Assembly (NCBI GenBank): GCA_963841705.1
Contig: CAWJDY010000063.1
Coordinates: 124,001-188,000 of the forward strand
DNA length: 64,000 nucleotides
Direction of reading: 5' to 3'
Source of the DNA: VAZQ01 sp963841705
GTDB taxonomy: Bacteria > Pseudomonadota > Alphaproteobacteria > Rhizobiales > Xanthobacteraceae
Each line of letters begins with the position of its first letter. Within the stretch, counting starts at the first letter, position 1. The translations under genes and the position numbers were made by a program. The notes under the pieces were generated by a model that was given only the letters and a program-made list of their open reading frames with translations, searched no databases and was not told the DNA's origin. Shown piece by piece: positions 27,983 through 34,500 of the stretch.

Positions 27983-28366
27983 ATGAATTATCTCTGGGTG
28001 GCCATTGGCAGTGCGCTCGGAGGCATGGCCCGCTATTGGAGCTCCGGCCTCGCCGCACGTTATATCGGAGAGTGGTTTCCGTGGGGAACGCTGATCGTGA
28101 ACGTCGTGGGCTCGTTCATCATCGGATCGTTCGCTGCATTGAGCGCAGCCGAAGGCCCATTCTTAATTCGATCCGAAGTACGCATTTTTGTCATGGTTGG
28201 CTTATGCGGCGGATACACCACTTTTTCCTCGTTCAGCCTGCAGACGTTTGCGCTATGGCGCGAAGGTGAATGGCTGTGGGCAGGTGCAAACAGTGTTCTC
28301 TCTTTCGTCTTATGCCTGGTGGCAGTATGGCTCGGGCACATCGCCGTGGCTGCTGTGATACGTTGA
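27983..28366 (+). CDS. crcB: Fluoride ion channel FluC/CrcB
   Basis: A 127-residue membrane protein with four hydrophobic segments that exports fluoride as a dual-topology dimer. GGMARYW near the start, TLIVNVVGSFIIG and GGYTTFSSFSLQT are the family signatures, the last holding the Phe-box and Thr/Ser track that line the pore. Cotranscribed with the DUF190 gene. Confidence 0.94.
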   Translation: MNYLWVAIGSALGGMARYWSSGLAARYIGEWFPWGTLIVNVVGSFIIGSFAALSAAEGPFLIRSEVRIFVMVGLCGGYTTFSSFSLQTFALWREGEWLWAGANSVLSFVLCLVAVWLGHIAVAAVIR

Positions 28367-28408
28367 TCCGATAACGCGTTTTTTGCACAACCCGACAGCG
28401 TGACTGCC

Positions 28409-28622
28409 GCTGCCCTGCCGCCCCACGTCTCAGGGGCCGATAAACCGCGATCACCTTGTTCGAGTTCATGATTTTGGTCTCGACGAACGCGGCGTAATCG
28501 AGGGTGCGTCCGAGCTCGGCCATGGCGTCGATCAGGCAGAACCAGTTCAACAGCTCGTGCTGCCCGCGGTCTCGATTTGGGCGAGGGCGTTGGAACGCCA
28601 AAGGCGATAGTCGCCGCCCTTG
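28409..28622 (-). pseudogene. Duplicated 3' fragment of the LigB-type dioxygenase gene
   Basis: This 214-base stretch is a close direct repeat of 29224 to about 29440. Translated on the minus strand it reads GQHELLNWFCLIDAMAELGR and FVETKIMNSNKVIAVYRP, nearly identical to the C-terminus of the intact gene at 29246. The copy has a one-base deletion upstream (frame change before GQHELL) and an extra C that destroys the stop. Together with the original it brackets the hicBA remnant. Confidence 0.88.
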
Positions 28623-28674
28623 AGGGTCCGAACTGGGCCGCTGACCGACCTCCGCCAAACCTGTCTGCGTGCTG

Positions 28675-28871
28675 CTAATACGCCTTGGGCAGCCCCGCTT
28701 GCTTGAGGGTGTAGTTCGCCCAATGCCGCGACTTGATGTTGTTGTCGACCATAAAGCGCCGATCGTTTATCGGACTGTGCCAATTTCGTGATCGCCCTTG
28801 CCCTGGCGGACAAAGGAACACCCCTTCTCTCGCAAAATCGCCTTCACGCGCGGCGTAAAGTTGTCAGCCAT
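28675..28871 (-). pseudogene. HicA-type toxin gene, frameshifted
   Basis: Starts ATG at 28871 overlapping the hicB stop (TGATG). The first frame gives FTPRVKAILREKGCSFVRQGKGDHEI, the HicA dsRBD-like fold with the catalytic-type His in GDHEI, then stops at TAA 28769-28767 after 34 residues. In the next frame the sequence continues as WHSPINDRRFMVDNN and YTLKQAGLPKAY to a TAG at 28677. One missing T near 28781-28785 explains the break. The toxin is therefore most likely inactive, or the base is a sequencing error. Confidence 0.8.
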
Positions 28872-29104
28872 CAGCCAACGGGTGCGAGTTCACTGCGCTC
28901 GGCCTTGATGGCAAACGGCACCCTATCCGTCCCTGCGGGCAAGAGTCCATTCTCTACCAGCAGTTCGGGAATCACGATCTTCAACTTCTCAATTAATTCC
29001 TCGAATGTATCGGCACCCGTCGCAAGGCCGGGCACGTCCTCGCTTGAGGCGACCCAAACCCGCGCGTCCTCATCCCACTCCACAATCACTCGGTAAGGGC
29101 TCAC
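28871..29104 (-). CDS. HicB/DUF1902-type antitoxin
   Basis: A 77-residue protein from a GTG start, beginning SPYRVIVEWDEDARVWVASS with EDVPGLATGADTFEELIEKL, the partial RNase H fold of HicB and DUF1902 antitoxins. GGAG lies 8 bases before the GTG. It is translationally coupled to the broken hicA. No helix-turn-helix or RHH domain follows the core, as in the short DUF1902 type. The pair is enclosed between direct repeats of the neighbouring dioxygenase gene end. Confidence 0.78.
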   Translation of the reverse strand: MSPYRVIVEWDEDARVWVASSEDVPGLATGADTFEELIEKLKIVIPELLVENGLLPAGTDRVPFAIKAERSELAPVG

Positions 29105-29245
29105 CCCGCACACTCCGATGGTGTTGCGACCGGAACACAGTAATCCCGCCCGATTTCGTCGAGCGTGGAGCACTGCAAAGTGACCCGGAGCGGCGTACTC
29201 GACGCAGAATGAGCTAATCCTGCGCTGCCCTGCCGCCCCCGCATT

Positions 29246-30295
29246 TCAGGGCCGATAAACCGCGATGACCTTGTTCGAGTTCATGATGTTGGTCTCGACG
29301 AACGCGGCGTAATCCGGGGTGCGTCCGAGCTCGGCCATGGCGCCGATCAGGCAGAACCAGTTCAACAGCTCGTGCTGCCCGCTGTCCTCGATTTGGGCGA
29401 GGGTGGTGGAGCGCCATGCATGATAGTCGCCGCCCCGAAGCGCGTCGAACAGCCTCCGGTCGGCGGCCGTATCGGGGTACAGGAGCGAATGCTTGCGCGT
29501 CATGAAGGCGTGCGACCAGCTCGACGAGGCGAGCAGCGCCACCCGCCATGGGCTCTGCGCCAGCGCCCGCGCGCAAGCGGCGCCGAGGTCAAAGCAGCGC
29601 GCGGGTGACGGCGAGGGCGGGTCGAGTTCGGCTTCCGGAATGGGCTTGGCCAGGCTTTCCATGTAGCCGCGCGACGCGATGACCCGCCGCCCGTAGCAGT
29701 TGATGGCGAACGGCACGACCGGGATGTCAAAGCCGCGCCGGTCCCAATCCAGGAACAGCACGGAATTGGTGAAGGCGTGACCCAGCGGGACGTGTAGCGG
29801 CCGGTACGCATAGGCCAGGTCGAAATTCTGCTCGATCAGCGCGCTCGCAAGATACTTTGCGGCCTGCTTGTGCCCGCGGATGTGAAAGACGGTATCCGCA
29901 TTCTCGCCCCAGCGGTTCGGCGGCGCCCCCGGCTTCGCCCATGGCTTGACGTCCACCGCATCGTAGGCGAGCACGCAGAAGCTCGGGATAATGTCGTCCT
30001 GGAAATTCTCGTGCTGATCGTCCCCCCAGATCAGAAGGAAGTCCGGTTCGAACTCGTCGAGCGCCGCGCGCACCTTCCTGATCTCTGCAATCACCTCTTC
30101 GGCGTGCCGTCGCGCGAAGGAGAGACCTTCATCGTCCCCCCATTCGCAACGCATGATCTCGGGCCAGCCCGCCGGCGTTCGATAGCGCTCCGGCAATCCG
30201 GGATCCTGCAGCAGCCGCTGCAGCGAGACCGGCCGCGGCACGCGGCCGGTGAGCGCCGGATAATGGGTGATGCCGAGCCCGAGAATTTCGCTCAT
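29246..30295 (-). CDS. LigB-type class III extradiol ring-cleavage dioxygenase
   Basis: A 349-residue protein of the LigB family, non-heme Fe(II) enzymes that open catechol-like rings with O2. The N-terminal EILGLGITHYPAL carries a probable iron-ligand His; LLIWGDDQHENF, GHAFTNS and ALLASSSWSHAF are further family-like blocks. It follows the Rieske beta gene and probably cleaves the diol made by that oxygenase. The GTG at 30343 overlaps the beta stop and is an alternative start; 30295 fits the family N-terminus better but has a weak ribosome site. The last ~70 codons are duplicated at 28409-28622. Confidence 0.82.
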   Translation of the reverse strand: MSEILGLGITHYPALTGRVPRPVSLQRLLQDPGLPERYRTPAGWPEIMRCEWGDDEGLSFARRHAEEVIAEIRKVRAALDEFEPDFLLIWGDDQHENFQDDIIPSFCVLAYDAVDVKPWAKPGAPPNRWGENADTVFHIRGHKQAAKYLASALIEQNFDLAYAYRPLHVPLGHAFTNSVLFLDWDRRGFDIPVVPFAINCYGRRVIASRGYMESLAKPIPEAELDPPSPSPARCFDLGAACARALAQSPWRVALLASSSWSHAFMTRKHSLLYPDTAADRRLFDALRGGDYHAWRSTTLAQIEDSGQHELLNWFCLIGAMAELGRTPDYAAFVETNIMNSNKVIAVYRP

Positions 30296-30339
30296 GACAC
30301 AGTTGTATCCATCGCAACCGGGCGGATCTCCATCGCGCA

Positions 30340-30924
30340 TCACAGAATGATGCTGACCGCACCGTGATCGCTCAAGCGTTCGAGGTCGAGCTCGGCGCGG
30401 CGAAGGCGGATGCGGAAGCCGTTATTCCTCTCGCGCACCAGCGCGTAGCGATAAATCCCTAAATAGGGCGCGATCGTCTCGGCCCGCGACCGATACACCG
30501 CGAACGACGCCTCGACGGCAACCTCCTGCGGTTCGATGCGCGTGAGACGCACGTTGGTGATCAGGCGACGCGTGCGCGACCACGGATACTCCCGGTGCGC
30601 GTAGCGGCTCTTGAGGCGAGCGACGCGGCCGCGCAAGCGCTTGATGTCGTCATCGATGAGCATGAGGTCGCGGCGCGGATCTCCATTCGGCAGATCGGTG
30701 GCAGGCACGACGTAGCGGGCGTCCTCGGTGAAGAGCGCCAGCCACTCGTCCAGTCGCCAGTTGTCGAGATGGGCCGCCTCGGCGAACAAGAAGTGCTCAA
30801 CCGCGAGGCGCAGCAGGAGGTTTTCCTGCGTCGGCGCAGGCGCATCAACGCCAGCGGGCGCGTTCGCGGCGCGGATGTCTGCCGTGCCTGTTTCTACCGT
30901 GTCCGTCCTCGCTGCGGGACGCAT
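30340..30924 (-). CDS. Aromatic-ring-hydroxylating dioxygenase, beta subunit
   Basis: A 194-residue NTF2-like small subunit. AVEHFLFAEAAHLDNWRLDEWLALFTEDARYVVPATD is the typical opening of the domain and NVRLTRIEPQEVAVEASFAVYRSRAE the later strands. It stabilises the alpha subunit. The ATG shares one base with the alpha stop (TGATG at 30926-30922), showing coupled translation. Confidence 0.92.
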   Translation of the reverse strand: MRPAARTDTVETGTADIRAANAPAGVDAPAPTQENLLLRLAVEHFLFAEAAHLDNWRLDEWLALFTEDARYVVPATDLPNGDPRRDLMLIDDDIKRLRGRVARLKSRYAHREYPWSRTRRLITNVRLTRIEPQEVAVEASFAVYRSRAETIAPYLGIYRYALVRERNNGFRIRLRRAELDLERLSDHGAVSIIL

Positions 30925-32258
30925 CAGCTTGCCCTCTGCGTCGGCGCGGATGGTTGCGCAACCGGCAAGTCGCCGACCCGTTCCGCGCCCGCGCGTCCCT
31001 GGATGATCGCATGCCATTGCCGCCAGAACCCCCGCGCGGTGAGCTCATCGTCCGATCGCGCCTCGCGCCGCATGCCGCGCGAGACGTCGGACCATGCGAG
31101 CTCATGCGCGCGGAATCCGATCTGGCAGGATTCGAGCGCCTCGATATCGTCGGGCGTGCCGAAGCCGCCGGGTCCTTGAAACGTCACGCTGCCTTCCAGC
31201 CGATATCCGGCCAGGCTTTCGATCTCCTGGCGCGGCACTAGCTCCCACTGGGTGACTTGCATCAGGTCGGGGGCGAGCGCCCACCATTGCCGCAGCTTGA
31301 AACCGGACTGGGTGTCATGGAACGCCAGATTGGGGAAGACGATGAGGAAGCGCGAGTAATCCGCCATGCTGTGACCACGCGCAGCGCCGTAGCGCCGGGC
31401 GAGCTCGTCCCGCAGCTTGCGGGTTGCAGCGATCGCCTCAGCGCTCCACAGCGGGCTCGGGCTTGCGATGGTGCGGCCTTCGGCGCGCGTGAGCATCGCC
31501 ACGTGTCCATGCTTGAACACCAGGCCGCGTGAGTCGTCGACGTTGTTGATGCCGGGGCGGCCGAGGCCGGCCTGTCGGCGCAGGTTGGCGTTGTAGTCGG
31601 CGAAAGTCTTGTGCGTGGTATGGAAATGGTAGTTGTCGGCGCTGTTCTCCAGGAGCAGCTTCCAGTTCGCCCGAATATCGTATTTCGCCGTTCCCTTGAT
31701 GACCTCCCATCCGCCGAGGACTTCAGCCGAGTCCATGGTCAGGTCGATCAGCTCGCGCGCCTCGCCGAGAAACTCGGAAAGCGAGGGCGCGTGCGAAGCG
31801 AAATTGACGAAATACATTCCGCGATAGCTGTCGACGTGCGCAGGTGCGATCAAGGCGCGCCTGCTCTTTCCGAAGTCCTCGACGTAGCCTGATGGATCGG
31901 GCACGCCGACGAGCCTGCCGCAATCGTTGTACGACCACCCATGATAAAAGCACACGAAGGACGCGGCATTCCCGCTGTCCTGGCGGCACACCAGGGCGCC
32001 GCGATGCAAGCACGAATTGACAAAGATGCGCACCTTGCCGTCGCGGCCATGGATCATGAACAGCGGCCGGCCGGCCACCATGCGGCGGCAGAAGTCGCCG
32101 GGGCGCACGACCTCGGATTCATGACCGACATAGAGCCAGGAACGGTCGAAGATGAGGTCCTGCTCGAGCTTGAAGATGTCCGATGAGGTCATGACCGAGC
32201 GATGCACTCGGAAGCTGCCGGCTTCAACATCCTCGATTACGAGCTCGGACAGATCCAT
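30924..32258 (-). CDS. Rieske aromatic-ring-hydroxylating dioxygenase, alpha subunit
   Basis: A 444-residue oxygenase subunit. The Rieske 2Fe-2S ligands are C83 and H85 (CLHRGALVC) and C103 and H106 (CFYHGW). The mononuclear iron site is E-N-x-x-D-N-Y-H with D208, H211 and H216. WLYVGHESEV and the beta partner recall p-cumate or benzoate-type dioxygenases. It forms the first gene of an alpha-beta-LigB operon. No ferredoxin or reductase gene lies in the window, so electrons must come from elsewhere. Divergent from the DapA-family gene. Confidence 0.94.
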   Translation of the reverse strand: MDLSELVIEDVEAGSFRVHRSVMTSSDIFKLEQDLIFDRSWLYVGHESEVVRPGDFCRRMVAGRPLFMIHGRDGKVRIFVNSCLHRGALVCRQDSGNAASFVCFYHGWSYNDCGRLVGVPDPSGYVEDFGKSRRALIAPAHVDSYRGMYFVNFASHAPSLSEFLGEARELIDLTMDSAEVLGGWEVIKGTAKYDIRANWKLLLENSADNYHFHTTHKTFADYNANLRRQAGLGRPGINNVDDSRGLVFKHGHVAMLTRAEGRTIASPSPLWSAEAIAATRKLRDELARRYGAARGHSMADYSRFLIVFPNLAFHDTQSGFKLRQWWALAPDLMQVTQWELVPRQEIESLAGYRLEGSVTFQGPGGFGTPDDIEALESCQIGFRAHELAWSDVSRGMRREARSDDELTARGFWRQWHAIIQGRAGAERVGDLPVAQPSAPTQRAS

Positions 32259-32439
32259 CGCACCGATCTTCGCAGGTGAGTCAAGACCATATCGCGGCGA
32301 CGGCGCGTTAACAAATGCAAGGCTTCTCCCACATTGCTAACCGCGCCTTATGAACGCTTGGTTTGCCGGCGGGACGGGTCCAGGCATACTGGCCGGCCAG
32401 AAGCGGTCATAGGCAGCGACGAACGCGGAGGACAGGCGA

Positions 32440-33453
32440 ATGCCGCAGAAATATCGCAAGCGGGAGGCGAAGGATTGGGCACGGCAGAACTGGCACGGGC
32501 TCTGCAACGTCATCATCCCGAGCTACAGCGCCGACCTCAAGCGCCTGAATGAGGCGGGCATTCGCCACGACGTGCGGCGCAACATCGAGCTCGGCTTCTG
32601 GGGCGCGCTCCTGGTGTCGGAGGCCGCGACCACCGACGAGGAATACGTCGAGCTCATGGAGATCGCCGTCGATGAGGCAAGGGGCAGGCACAGTTTTCTG
32701 TTCCATGGCTGCTTCGACACGGTCGAGGATATCGTGCGGCTCGCGCAGGAGGCGGAGAGGATAGGCCTCGAGGGGATCCTGCTCGGGCACCCGCCGTCGT
32801 TCTATCCGCAGAGCGAGAAGGAGCTCTACGACTACACCGACTACGTCTGCGGCCGTACCAATCTCGCCGTCGTCGGCTTTGCCCAGCCGCACTGGAATTT
32901 TCAACGGCTGCATCCCAGCGGCTATCCGCCGAAGGTGATGGTCGAGGCCGCCAAGCTGGAGAATCTCGTTGCCTGCAAGTTCGAGGTGGGCGGGATCACC
33001 GGCCATTACGACTTCTGGCTTGCGATCAGGAATCTGAACGTCCTCTACTCGGACCCGATGGAGGCAAATTTCCCGGTCTCGGTGGAGTTGCTCGGGCAGC
33101 AATGGTCCGGAACCAGCGGCTACGAGATTTTCGGCGGCGAGTCGCCGCGATTGTTCAAGCTTTTGCGCGACGGCAGGCACGAGCAGGCAATGGAGCTCTA
33201 CTGGCGCATTGATCCGGTCCGGCAGATGCGCGCGCAGCTCTCCGCCTACATGCAGGGCGCGCATTTCATCAACCGCTCCCTGTGGAAATACTGGGCTTGG
33301 CTGCACGGATACAACGGCGGCCCGATGCGCCAGCCTGTGAACAAGGTGAGCGACGCCCAGATGCGGCAATCGCGCGAGGCAATGCTGCGCGCCGGCTTCA
33401 AGCTCGAGGACGAGCGCTTTGCCGATTTCTTCGTCGGCCGGCATCCGAACTGA
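32440..33453 (+). CDS. Dihydrodipicolinate synthase (DapA) family aldolase
   Basis: A 337-residue TIM-barrel class I aldolase or lyase. K180 in VACKFEVGG is the expected Schiff-base lysine and Y122 in GHPPSFYP the partner tyrosine. The usual GTTGE loop is replaced by LLVSEAATT, so pyruvate may not be the natural substrate. It has a GGAGGACAGG site and lies divergent to the Rieske operon, followed by a frameshifted cyclodeaminase gene. It may act on a ring-cleavage product (inference). Confidence 0.87.
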   Translation: MPQKYRKREAKDWARQNWHGLCNVIIPSYSADLKRLNEAGIRHDVRRNIELGFWGALLVSEAATTDEEYVELMEIAVDEARGRHSFLFHGCFDTVEDIVRLAQEAERIGLEGILLGHPPSFYPQSEKELYDYTDYVCGRTNLAVVGFAQPHWNFQRLHPSGYPPKVMVEAAKLENLVACKFEVGGITGHYDFWLAIRNLNVLYSDPMEANFPVSVELLGQQWSGTSGYEIFGGESPRLFKLLRDGRHEQAMELYWRIDPVRQMRAQLSAYMQGAHFINRSLWKYWAWLHGYNGGPMRQPVNKVSDAQMRQSREAMLRAGFKLEDERFADFFVGRHPN

Positions 33454-33455
33454 GC

Positions 33456-34455
33456 ATGGTCCTCTTCCTGCGTCACGACGACGTGCGCGCGTGCATCACC
33501 ATGAACGATGCGCTCGAAGCCATGGAGCTCGGCTTCAGGGAGGAAGGCGAGGGGAATGTGCAGCAGCCGCAGCGTACCAACATCCCGATCGACCAGCCGC
33601 GGGGCTTCCTACGGCTCGGGCCCTGCGTGATGAAGAAGTCGCGCTGGATGGGATTCAAAGCAATGAACCTCGCCGAAGGGTCGGGCGTGCGCTATCAGGT
33701 GCATCTTTATTCCATGGACGACGGAGCGCTGCGCGCCATCATGGACGCGCAGCTTCTGACCACGCTTCGCACCGGCGCAACCAGCGGCGTGGCGACCCGC
33801 CGGCTGGCCCGCACCGGGCCGGGCATGGTGGCCGTTATCGGCTCGGGGCGCGAAGCCTTCATGCAGCTCGAGGCGATGCGCCTGGTGGGCGCGGTCGGAT
33901 CGGCCCGAGTTCTACAGCCCAACGTCCGCCAACCGGGAGAGCTTTGCCGCGTACTTCCGCGACACCCTGGGAATGGACATCGTCAGCGCGAAGAGCGTCG
34001 AAGCGGCGATCGACGGCGCGGATGTGGTGGTCGCGGCAGTCGCCTCGCCGCAACCCGTGCTGATGGGCCAGTCGCTGCGGCCGGGAATGCACATCAATTC
34101 GGTCGGCACCGCACGGCCGACGCTGCGGGAGATCGACGAAGATGTGCTTCGGCGCAGCGACCTCATTGCCGTCGACACCCGCGAGGGCGTTTTCAGCGAA
34201 GCAGGCGACTGCGTCGTTGCCAAGAGCTGGTTGCGGCCGGAGCAAGCCTGCACTGTCGCCGACCTGGTATGCGGCCGGGCGCCCGGCCGCAGCTCGGATG
34301 ATCAGATCACGTTGTTCAAGTCGGTCGGCAGCGCGGTGCAGGACATCGCGCTCAGCGTGAAAATCTACGAGAACGCCATGGCCATGGGTCTCGGCGAGCA
34401 ATTGGCCAACTTCCCAAGCATCGCCGACAAGTCGCCGCCGCGCATTCGACATTAG
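33456..34455 (+). pseudogene. Ornithine cyclodeaminase-like gene with one-base frameshift
   Basis: The first part (from ATG 33456) reads VLFLRHDDVRACITMNDALE, then GFKAMNLAEGSGVRYQVHLYS and the Rossmann start AVIGSGREAFMQLEAM. After about 33908 the frame changes: the continuation YSPTSANRESFAAYFRDTLG and then VVVAAVASPQPVL is in the next frame and runs to 34455. An extra T at 33910-33911 restores the expected reading V-Y-S-P-T. Without correction the product ends abnormally. It may be a real pseudogene or a sequencing error. It starts 2 bases after the DapA-family stop. Confidence 0.85.
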
Positions 34456-34500
34456 TGCAAATGCGTCGCCCCTGCGAGGAGGACGTGCTAATACCACCGC

